Of a stretch of 64,000 nt of DNA, positions 35,440 through 46,377 are shown piece after piece. Numbering within the stretch: the first letter of the stretch is position 1; the number at the start of each line of letters is the position of its first letter. A program made the position numbers and the translations under genes. The notes under the pieces are model-generated. The model worked only from the letters and a program-made list of their open reading frames with translations, was not told where the DNA came from and searched no databases. Source of the DNA: Lycium barbarum (lineage: Eukaryota > Streptophyta > Magnoliopsida > Solanales > Solanaceae); assembly GCF_019175385.1 (NCBI RefSeq), contig NC_083342.1:121148376-121212375 (forward strand), read 5' to 3'.

Positions 35440-36340
35440 AATTCGAACCCCTGCTCGTAAAACCTCTGCCTTAAGGCCTAACATTTGCCCAAAATTGGGC
35501 CTATTCGGGCAAACGTTAGGCCTTAAGGCAGAGGTTTGCCTTAAGGCCTAATTTGTTTTTTTTTCCCGGATTGCCCTTCTTTTGGGGTGATCTTTAATTT
35601 TTGGCCCTCAAATTGTGTTCTTTAATATTTTCCATTCGCTTAACGCTCAGAGGTCCTGGGTTTGAACTTAGGCTCAGTAAAAAAATTAAAAATCGCAAGA
35701 CATAAGTTCGGATTCGCAGGGCGGAAGTTGGGATTCGTAAGGCATAAGTTAGACCCCAACTTATGCCTTAAGGCAGAGACAAACTTTTGCCAAAAATTAG
35801 GCCTTAAGGCAAACCTCTTCCTTCAAGGCCTAACTTTTGCAGAGGTTTGCAAAATTTCAATAATTTTTTTTTTTTGCTTTAAGGCAGAACCCCAAGTCCC
35901 AACTTATGCCTTGCGATTTTTTTTTTTTTTTTTAATTTTTGACTGAGCGGAGGTTCGAACCCGGAATCAAGAGGCTTTTAGCGAAGGGCAAATATTAAAG
36001 ACCACTAATTTGAGGGGGGGGGGGGGGGGGAATTAAAGACCACCCCCAGCGAAGGAAAATCCCGCAAATTGCCCGCCTAATTTTGGGCAAAAATTTGTCT
36101 GCAAACCTCTACCTTAAAGCATAACTTTTGCCTTAATAGGCCTAATTTTGGGCAATTTAGGCAAAAGGTTGCCTTAAGGCCTAACTTTTGATCGAATAGG
36201 ACTAATTTGCTACGGCCTTCTATCTTACGATTTTTTTTATTGAGTCAGAATTTAAACTCAGAACTTCGAGGTACTAGACGAAAGACAAAAATCAAAGAGT
36301 GGCAGAAAAAAGACCACCCCGAATAAGGACAATCGTGCAA
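35440..36340. repeat. GCCTTAAGGC-rich dispersed repeat with palindromes
   Basis: Many copies of GCCTTAAGG, CTAACTTTTGCC and GAGGTTTGC in both orientations, a GTTCGAACCC-like word at two edges, and an 18-G run near 36016. It includes the hairpin at 35461-35536. The frame 35662-35946 is repeat-derived and not called. Element class unknown. Confidence 0.7.
35461..35536. repeat. Long hairpin: 30-bp arms, 16-bp loop
   Basis: Arm 35461-35490 and arm 35507-35536 are inverse complements at 29 of 30 positions (AACCTCTGCCTTAAGGCC... and its inverse). Each arm itself contains the palindrome GCCTTAAGGC. Confidence 0.9.
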
Positions 36341-36442
36341 ATTGCCTCATTTTAAAAGGATAAAATTTGAGCCCATTTGCACATGTGTTGTTTTTTAGTT
36401 TCAAATGAACGATGAGCTGTTAAGATACCCTACCTTTTTTTA

Positions 36443-36771
36443 GCCCCCGTTTGGCCATAAAAATTATTCACTTTATTTCGGATTTTTTTCTTCACTTTTT
36501 TCCGAAATCAGCGTTAGGCCATGAGAATTCTGAATACAACTTGAAGTTGTATTCCGGAATACAACTTGAAGTTGTATTCCGGAATACCAAAAACTCAAAA
36601 AACTTGTTTTTAAAAAAAAATCACTTTTTTCACGTTTTTACAACTACATTTCACCAAAAACTATAATTTCAAAAACTATGACCAAACACAACTTCAACTC
36701 CAACTCCAACTCCAAAATTAAAAAAAAAAAAACGATTTTTTTTTTTTTTATATCTATGAACAAACGGGGCC
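36443..36771. mobile_element. MITE with GCCCCCGTTTG ends (copy 1)
   Basis: The left end reads GCCCCCGTTTGGCCATAA and the right end, inverted, GGCCCCGTTTGTTCATAG. TTA flanks both sides, suggesting a PIF/Harbinger-type MITE. It contains two tandem 25-bp units, AATACAACTTGAAGTTGTAT plus TCCGG, each a palindrome. A second copy in opposite orientation is at 45357-45640. Confidence 0.7.
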
Positions 36772-37140
36772 TTAGTTTCAAATAAACGATGTGCTGTTAT
36801 GATTTTCGAGTTCTTCAAAATTGATACAATTACCTGTCTTAAAGAATTCATTTTGTATGTTTGAGTTTAGGTTGAATTTTATTCGTTGGGTTACATTATT
36901 TGACCCATTTGCATGAGTAATTTCGAATTCAATCTAGTATTAAATCAAGTAAACAAAGATGAAACTTATATGAGTTACAAATAAATTAGATTGATTTTGC
37001 CACTTGTAAAACCAATAGTATATTCCAATATTTCATTATCACACTTGTTTGTTCCTCACCAATCTTTGACATGAACCAGACAAATAAATCACTAATTATA
37101 GAAAAAATGAATGAAATTGGTGAGGGAGTAGATAAGAATC

Positions 37141-38558
37141 CTAGTGTTTAGGCCTAACTTCAGTGCCTTCAATGACAAGTCCACCCTTAACATGGCAGCC
37201 CTTCACCTCCCTTAAACTTACTCTAACTTCCTCATCTTCATCTCCACTGTTGAATAACTCTCCTAACTCAATCTCCATCCATCCATCTTTCCTTTTATAC
37301 GGCAATCTTTGATCCCTCTGTTTTTCTTTCTCGCCATTCCTGTGGTCTAAATAAGCCGTGTGAACTTCTTTCCGATTGCCTATTTCTAAACTAATCTCAA
37401 CAGGCACTGAATTCAGACCAAATGCACGATCCGAGAGTTTCATTATGAAATAAATTCCGTACTTTGTGTTTGGAGAAAGAATACTTGTCCTTAGCTTTGC
37501 TTTTACTTCTAGTTTGCATATCACTTTCAGTTCAGCCACCTTTGAGAACCTGTAAGAAAAGGAAAAAAAAAAGGAGCATGTTAAAATTTTCAAGAATGTA
37601 GGAAAAGATTGCATTTTTTCAAAATAGGTAGTACTTGATTTTATGAATACCCATATTTGTAAGTTAAAATTTGTTAGGATTGAAAAAGTATTCTATTCAT
37701 AACCGGAACAGAATTACAATAGGAGGAGCAACTCTCACACTCAACTATTATAAAAAACAAATCCTAAACTTAATACCTATATCTCACTCAAGTGTTTTCC
37801 TTACTGTTTTTCTCTCTTGCTCTTGGTGATGTTATGAATGATAGAAGGCTTTCCTATTTATAGGGATGAAATGAACCTATTGATGTCATTTGTGATTCAA
37901 GCAAGCATTTGACAATTTGACAAATACAAGGGAGATGTTTTCTTCCTTAAAACAAGGAATATGTTTTCTTCCTCAAAACAAGGGAAATGTTTTCTTGGTT
38001 GTTTTCTTCCTTAAAATGAGGGAAATGTTTCTTTCCTCAATATGGGATGGACCCAACAAAATTGAAGGGAAACGAGTGATCAAACCTTGATTCTGGTACT
38101 GATTTCCAGGTCCAATGATCTGGTTCTTCCCCATATAAAATGGACAGTTCTTCTGCTGAGATTATATATGATTTCTTGCCACTTGACTTGTCTAATGCAA
38201 AGCTCTACAATTGTAACAGGAACAAATTTAGAAAAGCTTTAAAAATGGAGGACAGGAAGAATTGATTTGGCAATAGCATCTGCATACATACCTTGTTACC
38301 ACCATCAAGGAGAATTGAGTTACAGAGATGAACAAAAAGCTCTTTTTTCGAAGAATAATTCAATGGTATGACAGATTTGTCAATAATTTGGTTATAATCG
38401 GAAGGCAAGAATGTTTGCCATATAAAATCAAATGATGCAACTGATCGGAGAAAGGAAGAAACCAACGAGAAGCTAAGTGTATCCTTAGGTGAAGTAAGAG
38501 AAAGAATTGAAGAAATGCAATCTTCAGGCAATCTATTGAATAGCTCTGCCCCTGCCAT
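37141..38558 (-). CDS. F-box/PP2-B-like protein (copy 3, intact)
   Basis: Three exons on the minus strand: 38292-38558 (267 bp), 38086-38204 (119 bp) and 37141-37549 (409 bp), giving 264 codons plus stop. Junctions are canonical (AAG/GTATGT; TGTAG/AGC; TCAAG/GTTTGA; TTACAG/G). Residues ~9-50 are an F-box ([19 protein letters not shown]...VWQ-type segment with [10 protein letters not shown]). The rest is a PP2 domain: SYIISAEELSILYG, WTWKSVPESRFSKVAELK, SDRAFGLNSVPVEI, GWMEIELGELF and the terminal EVRPKH. Expected role: substrate receptor of an SCF ubiquitin ligase with a lectin-like domain (family knowledge). Intron 2 contains a solo LTR (37672-38058) without harming the splice sites. It is the closest relative of the broken copy 2. 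Confidence 0.88.
37672..38058. mobile_element. Solo LTR (copia-like) in intron 2 of F-box copy 3
   Basis: 387 bp, TGTTAGGATTG...GGACCCAACA, flanked by the 5-bp duplication AAATT (37667-37671 and 38059-38063). The pre-insertion sequence is preserved in copy 2 near 19185-19200. No internal domain is present. Confidence 0.9.
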
Positions 38559-38699
38559 GTTCTTGAACCTTATCTAAAAATAGAAAGGCTTTGGCTTTGT
38601 TCAATGTACTGCTTCTTTTTTGTTGAAAAATGAGAGAGATGAATCTTGGGTTTGTAAAATCTATTTGATTAATTTTGGACATGTTGCATTTTGGTTCTT

Positions 38700-38709
38700 T
38701 ATTATATAC
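38700..38709 (-). promoter_or_regulatory. TATA-box candidate of F-box copy 3
   Basis: The minus strand reads AGTATATAATA about 145 bp upstream of the ATG at 38558, in the same relative position as in copy 2. Confidence 0.5.
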
Positions 38710-38820
38710 TAGTGTGGAATGGTGGAGGGCTTTAGGTCTAATAATGTGGAACTTTGAATTGTTCAAATGACATGAAGCTTCCTGGTTGAGCTGGTGTGCC
38801 AAACAAGGATAAATTGACAA

Positions 38821-40035
38821 GGAATCATTTGTTTCTCTCTCTACCTTTTTGGATAAAAATCTGCCGGCTAATATCTCATACAGTTCTGTACGAGTGCGAC
38901 GTAGTTTATAACTTATTTGTCGTTTATTTATTTGCTTTTAAACGAGAAGATATTTTTAAATTAAAATCTGTGGTGGAATAAATTGATAGGAAAAGGTTAA
39001 TTATTGGTGGGGTGAAATTTGACACTTGAGTACACTTTCACTATTTTTTCTTCAGTGTTATATTCGGGCGGTGAACTCGCGAGTAATAGACGAATGTAAC
39101 ATGTTAAGGAATATTTAAAGAATTGGAACTCTACAACTAATTGACATGGATTAGAGCTGCAATCAAATGACTAGAACTCTGATCCCGAGGAAATTAAGGT
39201 ACCTAAGTGTTGCGAGAAATAGCAGAAGATGAGATTTTTTCCATAAGCAGACTGAATCAGTTTTTCTATCTCCTTGTGAACTAAAATCTCAAAGTAACAT
39301 CGTCAATAAAAGAATGTTAAGGAGGTCATTAAGTACATATCGTTAAAATTAAAGGAACTTCCCTTTGAACTATGACCCACAAAGTTAAGAGATTAGGCAT
39401 AAATGCATAATTAACCAAAGAAGAATTTAGCAAAAAGAGAAGGCGTAAAAGGGAAAATTCTAAAGAAAGCGTGTGATAAGTGTTGGAATCTGGTGTGTAT
39501 GTTCCCACAATCTTAGTTGTCAGTCAACCTTGGTTGCTTCTTTACTTTCTTTCATTTTTATTCGACTCATCGTGGACCTCCACAATAACTTTTGAAAGGA
39601 TAGAACTTTGGCCACATTAGCACATGTGTTTTTAGTTTCGAATAGTGCCCCAACATTGAGCTGTTAAGATATCAAGTCAATGTGAGTAATTTGGATCTTA
39701 TGGGCTGACGAGATAACGCTTGATATTTGAATAGTGCCCACTGTTCAATATTCACGTTAAGGCTCAATTAAATTTAAATTCAAAGCTGGAAGTCTCACAT
39801 TTGGAGATAAAATACTCTCTAACAAAGGTGTTCGAACCCGAAATCTCTGATTAATGAATACATCTGATAGTAATTTTTTTTCACACTATCATAATGTATA
39901 AATGAAACTCTTCAATAATAACCTTTTTAATAGAAAAAGAAGAAAATAAATGAAAGAACCTGTTGGTTTACGCACAAAAAATACTACTAATAGAGAAGAA
40001 AAAAAAAGAAAAAAGATATCCCATCCTAGACTTCA

Positions 40036-40078
<43 letters not shown>

Positions 40079-40080
40079 AA
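38821..40080. other. Intergenic region between F-box copies 3 and 4
   Basis: No gene seen. 39215-39600 is the copy of the copy-2 upstream region and contains the empty site of the hAT insertion. A poly-A run of about 40 bases lies at 40037-40076, immediately downstream of the F-box copy 4 stop codon. Confidence 0.7.
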
Positions 40081-40086
40081 ACCTGA

Positions 40087-41829
40087 CTAGTGTTTAGGCC
40101 TTAATTCAATGCCTTCAATAACAACTCCACCTTTAACATGATAACCCTTCACCTCCATCAACCTCATTATTATCTCTTCATCACCATTTCCTCCATTAAA
40201 GAACTCTCCTAGCTCAATTTCCAACCACCCATCCTCCCTTTCACAAGGCATTCTTTTATCCCCTTTGTTCACTCTTGTTTTCAACATCTCAACTCTGTTT
40301 CTGTAAAACAGAGACTCCATTTGCTCTTTCTTCTTGTTTCTTGGGTGGCGTAAATAAGCAGTACTGCTCACTGATTCTTGATCACCAACTGCAATACTAA
40401 TCTCTACAGGAATTGAATCCAACCCGAATGATCGCTCCGAAATTTTTATGAGTAAATAAGCTCCGTATGTTGTGTTTGGAGATAGTTCCCCCGTTTTCAT
40501 CTTCCCCTGTATTTCTAGTCTACATATCATTTTCAGTTCAGCCACCTCTGCAAACCTATAAAACAGTTTATCAAACTAGAAATTAGCATCATTATTGAAT
40601 TTTTATCTTTCAGATTGATCTAGAAAATGAAGGAAAAAAAAAAAAAGATAATGGTCAAACACACATCTTTAAGTATAACTTTAGTTTCCTACTTGAAGTA
40701 TGCGTGTGGAGTATCATTTGGCACCATCTTTAAAAAAAAAAAAAAATATACACCACGCACCATCAGATGTCAAGGTGTGATTTAATAAATTAGTTGTGAT
40801 AATTCAGGTAGAAAGCGCAAATGCTAATAGTATAGGTTGGGACTCGCTAAAAGCGATCCTTCGGGTTTTTTGACCAATATCTCAAAAGAAAAATAAGAAA
40901 AGAAGAAGGGTATTCACCTTGATTCTGGGATAGTTTTCCAGTTCCAATGTTCTGGTTCATCTCCATACACAATAGAGAGCTCTTTTGCTGAAATTACATA
41001 TGACTTTTTTCCAGTTGATTTATCTAAAGCAAAGGTCTGAAACATGAAAATAAAAGAAATGATCAGCTATATGCGTTAATTGTCTCCGACCCATTTGAGA
41101 TTGTGCCCCGAAAAATGAAGAAGTTGGGTACCATAATTTGAAAAAAATGTTTGTTCATGTGATTACATTTTTTATAGTAGTATATATTTTTTGTATATTT
41201 GACTAGCGAATGTAATTATATTTTACCGACCAACCAAATATGTAACTTATCAAATGAATAATACATTATACATGATTTAAGTTTTGTACACTATAACGTA
41301 AAAGGTTTTACATTATGGTGTAATTTAACTATTTATAGCAGATATCACTTTATTTTCCAAGTTACCATAAAATACAAGAGTTATCTATTACTATCTGTCA
41401 ATTTTACCTTTTACTATCCACTTTCAACGTACAAAACTTAAACTCGTTAATATAATTTCTAACCTTATTTTGTTACCATAAATGATAAGTTAACATAAAT
41501 TGAAATAACTTCATGCTTGATAAGAAACTGTTATCCAATATATGATTCATTAGTCTTACCTTGTTGCCACCGTCTATGAGAATGGAGCTGCAGAGGCAGA
41601 GAAAAAGCTCTCTTTTTGAAGAAAACTTCAAAGGGGTGACTGAATTTCCAGCAATTTCTTGCCAATCTGATGGCAAGAAAGCATTCCAAACACAGTCCAA
41701 TTCTGCCACTGACCGGAAAATAGAATTAACCAGTGACAATTTTAGTGCATCCGGGGGAGAAGTGAGACTGATTATTGTACTAATGCAATCTTCTGGCAGA
41801 TCATATAAGTGCTCCCCTGCTGCTACCAT
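40087..41829 (-). CDS. F-box/PP2-B-like protein (copy 4, intact)
   Basis: Three exons on the minus strand: 41560-41829 (270 bp), 40918-41036 (119 bp) and 40087-40555 (469 bp), giving 285 codons plus stop, all junctions GT/AG and in the same phases as copy 3. The F-box lies at residues ~9-50 (LPEDCISTIISLTSPPDAL...VWNAFLPSDW). The PP2 domain has SYVISAKELSIVYG, the ESRFAEVAELK junction, SERSFGLDSIPVEI, GWLEIELGEFF and a terminal ELRPKH. Exon 3 is 60 bp longer than in copy 3, owing to a Lys/Arg-rich insertion between the two PP2 halves (KKKEQMES... to NKGDKRMP). Likely SCF substrate receptor with a lectin-like domain (inference from family). More diverged than copies 2 and 3, so an older duplicate. 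Confidence 0.88.
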
Positions 41830-41963
41830 TGTTGTAACGTTTACTATCTTTTGTGAAGAAATCAGAATGAGAAGGAAAAAACGACCAAGTTGAAGTAATC
41901 CAATGAAGGATTTGGTTCAGTTTCAAAAGTCTGTAGTTTGAATGAGAACACTTGTTTGTGTGA

Positions 41964-41976
41964 GATATAAATATAT
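41964..41976 (-). promoter_or_regulatory. TATA-box candidate of F-box copy 4
   Basis: The minus strand reads ATATATTTATATCTC about 135 bp upstream of the ATG at 41829. Confidence 0.5.
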
Positions 41977-42180
41977 GTGTACAGGGGGAACACGTAATAA
42001 TGGAGCAGGTCTTTTGGGGAAGTTTCCTATTTCATTCAACCGGTAATTCACATTGTTTTGGTCTAATGGTCTGGTTTATTAATGGTATAATATGCTGATC
42101 CATATGGTTCTTTTCTTTATGACAAAGAACCAAATTAAAAAAACTGGTCCACTGTTCACCGTAATAAAGGGGGTCATACT

Positions 42181-42368
42181 CAGGGGCGGATGCAGTCAAG
42201 GCCCGGGGTGTTCACCCGAATACCCTCGGTAAAAAATTACAGTGTATATTTAGGGTCAATTTTATGTGTTCATGTACATATATTGACTTTTGAACACCCT
42301 GAACAAATGCAAAAATTGGTTCATTTATTTTTTTGACACTCTGATTGAAAATCCTGAATCCGCCACTG
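42181..42368. mobile_element. hAT-type MITE (188 bp)
   Basis: Inverted ends CAGGGGCGGATGCAG and (inverse of right) CAGTGGCGGATTCAG, with 8-bp flanks GTCATACT and ATCATACT (7 of 8 identical), the hAT target length. Non-coding interior. Not related in its ends to the large hAT element at 29046. Confidence 0.8.
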
Positions 42369-42376
42369 ATCATACT

Positions 42377-43368
42377 TGTACAGAGTCAATTGGCACGACC
42401 TGCCCAAACTGGTCAAAGCTGGGGGCGTCATAATCTAACGTACTTATAATTTTATTTTACAAAAACATACCGCTGACTTCATATTGCAAATTGGTCAAAA
42501 TCAGGAGATGCCAACAGATTCTTTTGAGTGGAACTAACTAGTCAATTTTATGCAAACCCAGTGTTACAGTTGGAATCTCTAATTGTTCACTTCTGTAAAA
42601 TATTGAAGACATGTGTAGACACAAAAAAGATAGTTTTTCTTTAATCCACATCTAGAAAGGAGTTCAATTTGGTTCCAGGACTTTTGAAAGTCATCAAAAC
42701 TCTACCTAACTCAAAAAAGTGCATTATGAGTAATATTATCATAATGCCAATAATATTCCATATTATTAAGTATTATTTTGCACGAATAAAAATCAATCAC
42801 AACTTGCTACAAAGATAAGCTAGCTGAATCATAATCCAGGGGCAAGTAACGGTGACAGGTGAAAAAGACACGTCTATATTGCCTATCGGATTTAGAACGA
42901 AGACTTTGACTATTTAATGCAAACTCAACTTGGAAGACTTATATCTGACTTCTTTGGTGTGCACTATTTAGGACTACCACTTGAACCACTTGGGGAACGT
43001 ACTAAATGACCACTAGGTTTTACCTTCTACGCTGGCATGTAAACTAAAGCCAAAAAAATAAATAAAAAAATTTGATATATACACATTTGATATGACAAAA
43101 TTTACTTACTGTATTAGATTAGACAAATATTTTTCAGGAACAAGGAACGGGTAAGTGTTTTGCTGCTGATTTGATCTTCTGTTTCCCAAGTGTGGATGGC
43201 AAAAACAAGTCTTCTTTGTCTTCCGCTTGAACGACGATATCTATAAGAACGAATACTTATCGCAAGGTAAATAAAAATTCTAGACTCACGACTTTCATCA
43301 TACTAAACATTAAAATATTTTTCTGAAAGTCATTTTTCTTGTATCCATAGACTCAAAAACTTTTCAAA
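42377..43368. other. Intergenic, nothing recognised
   Basis: AT-rich DNA without supportable genes or strong repeats. Confidence 0.5.
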
Positions 43369-43721
43369 CACTACAAGAAAGAAGACATTTGCCAATAATT
43401 TTTTTTATTGCTATAGTATTGACTATTATTGGAAAAAATACTTTTGACAACAACATTTTTTGTTGTTACATAAACTTTTCCCATCGGATGTTATTGCAAC
43501 GACGTGCAACAACTTTTTTATTGCCAAAAACACTTTTTACAACAATAGTCAATATATGACAACAAAATTAAATTGTTTGGCTACAAAAAAAAAGTTCATT
43601 TTTAAAAGATTCATCATATATGCCAACAATAAAACTAAGCTGTTGCCGAATATTGAATTTTGCCAACAATATTATTTTTGTTGCCAAAGAGTTGTTGTTA
43701 TTTCTGTACTTTCTTGTAGTG
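43369..43721. mobile_element. CACTA-type MITE (353 bp)
   Basis: Ends CACTACAAGAAAG and inverse CTTTCTTGTAGTG, the terminal sequence typical of plant CACTA (En/Spm) elements. The interior is rich in TTGTTGCCA/TGCCAACAA words in both orientations. A 3-bp target duplication is not clear. The open frame 43460-43780 crosses the right end and is not called. Confidence 0.75.
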
Positions 43722-44111
43722 TAATGTATGTATTAACAAAGAATTACGTACGTCTTATCAAAATAAGAAAGGAAAAGTGACTACACCATCACAGAGAACT
43801 AAGATATCGTAGTTAACTGAAAGGAAACACATAGTAACTACATACAATCCAGAATAAATCCGTGTTTTATAATTAGAAAAGATGGTCTAATTTTAAGAGA
43901 TAGACAAAACTGAAAATACTTCAAGGAAGGGGAGAGAAAATGTTAATGAGAGAAAAAGAGAATGTGCGGAGTATGCTGCGGAAAAGAGATGGGGAAGCAG
44001 CATAGGATGGTCAGCGAGACTTTTAGATGGGAAGGAGGTCAGAATTCGGAAATTTGTTTTGAAATTTTTACACTATACATCCGCTCAATAAAGTTACGTT
44101 TTATTTATTTT
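43722..44111. other. Intergenic, nothing recognised
   Basis: AT-rich spacer between two transposons; no gene or repeat recognised. Confidence 0.5.
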
Positions 44112-45081
44112 GGCCAAATACATGCACAGCCCCCTAAACTAGACATTAATTTTTATTTAGACACTTCAACATAGACTTGTTCCTATTAGCCCCTTGAACT
44201 CAAGTCAAATTGTATCAATTAAACACAACTTGCTGACATGACACATAATGTGAGATTCACTTTGATAGAGCGCGTGAAACTCATTTATTTTCTCTTTCTC
44301 CTTCCGCCTCAATGTATCTCGCTGCACCACTCAACCACTGTATCTATCCTTCTCTTTCAGGCGACCACCTCCACCATTATATCTACCCTTCATCTTCATT
44401 TTCTTTTTAACCCAAAAGCAGAGATGCAATATATGGCAGGGATTTTGGCGAGTTGTGAAGTCAATTAGTTTCCAATAGGTCAATTCTTTATTTTCAATAG
44501 ATCATCAGATTTATAGAAATCATATGGAAAAGAATAAACTCAAGAAAGGGTTATCTTTTACTGATTTATATTTCAATCTTCTTGGTTGTTTGAAGTCGTT
44601 ATGAGAATATCGGGAAGAGTTTGGACTTTGGATGGCCGGAGGTTCCATTTTTTCCGGCGTCAAGTCTTGGCAGAGTTTTTGTAGCTATGATTTTTGTGGT
44701 GGTTTAATGACGATTGTAACATTGAAGAGGAAGATTTACAATGCAATGGAATTGGAAGAGAATAAGACCAAGGGATGGAGCAGTGGATGGCGTTGGGCAA
44801 TAACAACTGGCGATGGCAAGCTAAGGTTCCGAGTGCGAAAAAGAGTTGTAGAAGAGAAGCTTTTTCAATTAAAAAAAAAACTACACGTAAGAATTGATTG
44901 GTTTTCTGGTCATGTCGTGGAGTGTGAAAGTCACGGTCTATATGTTTTAAAGATTATATCATTTAGGTGTTTAATTGACACAATTTGACTTGAGTTCAAG
45001 GGGCTAATAGGAACAAACGTATGTTGAGATGTCTAAATGGAAATTGGTGTCAAGTTTAAAGGGCTGTGTATGTATTTGGCC
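44112..45081. mobile_element. Non-autonomous Mutator-like element 2 (possible Pack-MULE)
   Basis: 970 bp with ~130-bp terminal inverted repeats (GGCCAAATACATGCACAGCC and its inverse GGCTGTGTATGTATTTGGCC) and a perfect 9-bp target duplication ATTTATTTT (44103-44111 and 45082-45090). The interior 44260-44930 is less AT-rich and unlike the repeats. It contains a plus-strand frame at 44632-44988 whose first ~85 codons lie inside, before it runs into the right inverted repeat. The frame has no family I recognise, so captured host sequence is possible but unproven. Confidence 0.88.
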
Positions 45082-45356
45082 ATTTATTTTCTTACAAATT
45101 TTAGTCTAAGTATTGTACATCGGATTAACTGCACAGATAGCCACTTTGAGGACTGCTATTTAAGGCATAGCCAAAAATTACAAAGTATTTAATATTTAGC
45201 CACTTCATATTAATCAACTTCAGACCTACGAGACCAAACTGAAAATCCGAATTTGAGATTACAAAGTTTAGACATACGAGTTTGAAGTTAGATTTGCCAA
45301 AACTTATCATGAGACATGTATGTATGAAGTTGACATATTGCTTAAGCTTAAACTTA

Positions 45357-45640
45357 GGCCCCGTTTGTCCATAGATACCATTTTTTTTTGGAATTTTGGA
45401 TTTGGAGTTGGAGTTGTGTTTGGCCATAGTTTTTGAAATTGTAGTTTTTGGTGAAATGTAGTTGTAAAAAAGTGAAAAAAGTGAAAAAAAAAATTGAAAA
45501 ACAAGTTTTTTGAGTTTTTGGTATTCCGGAATACAACTTCAAGTTGTATTCGAGATTCTTATGGCCAAACGTTGATTCCGAAAAAAAGTGAAAAAAAAAT
45601 TCCGGAATAAAGTGAATAATTCTTATGGCCAAATGGGGGC
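45357..45640. mobile_element. MITE with GCCCCCGTTTG ends (copy 2, inverted)
   Basis: Same family as 36443-36771 in the opposite orientation: left end GGCCCCGTTTGTCCATAG, right end inverse GCCCCCATTTGGCCATAA. It has one palindromic AATACAACTTCAAGTTGTAT unit instead of two. Confidence 0.7.
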
Positions 45641-46377
45641 TAAATATTTAGGTCTAGAATAAGGTTTGACCGTCCCAACTTCAGAGTTATATGTCTGAAG
45701 TTTGAATTACCAAATCTAACCAAACTCAAATTTCTAAAATTAGCATGACCAAAATCCGACGCAACAGAAGTGATGTCTCAACATATACCTTGGAAAAAGA
45801 GTCGTTCTAAGCCTGTCTGCTTATCATGTGCCCCATTTCATTATAAAATATGAAAAAGAGAGCCCAAAAGAGAAATGAAAACCATGTTATAATGTTCAAT
45901 AAGTATTATTGACTCTTTCTAATTCAAAGCTGAGAGTAATTTAATCGGTAAACTAAGAGCAAGAATAATAGATGATGAATATAACGGAAAATAAGATGCT
46001 CAAAGAAACTTAAGCAACCATTATAGGAGATCGGTAGACAATTGCGATGAGAAGAACATGAAGTTCATTCATCTGAACAAACGCAAAGAGAAATGAGTTG
46101 AATAAATATCAGATTCGTCGAAGAATTGGTTTGATGGTTGTTTGCAAAAACTTCTAATAGTATCAAGTATTCATCCATGTTTTAGAAACAAAAGTTGTGT
46201 CAGATAACAAGGATCAAGATGGAAAAAAAAGAGAAGCGGATGAGGAGCAGACAATTTCTATATGAAATTTGCTAATACGGGCCACAAATTATATACTTCA
46301 AGAAAATTAGATATAATTTAAGTAGCACATGTAAAATCGACTATTGGATTAAAGGAAGAAATATAATATATCATTTA
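45641..46377. other. Intergenic, nothing recognised
   Basis: AT-rich spacer with no supportable gene. Confidence 0.5.

Noticed and set aside
35662..35946. 94-codon frame with Lys/Gly/Phe repeats.
   Set aside because: It is a translation of the GCCTTAAGGC repeat field.
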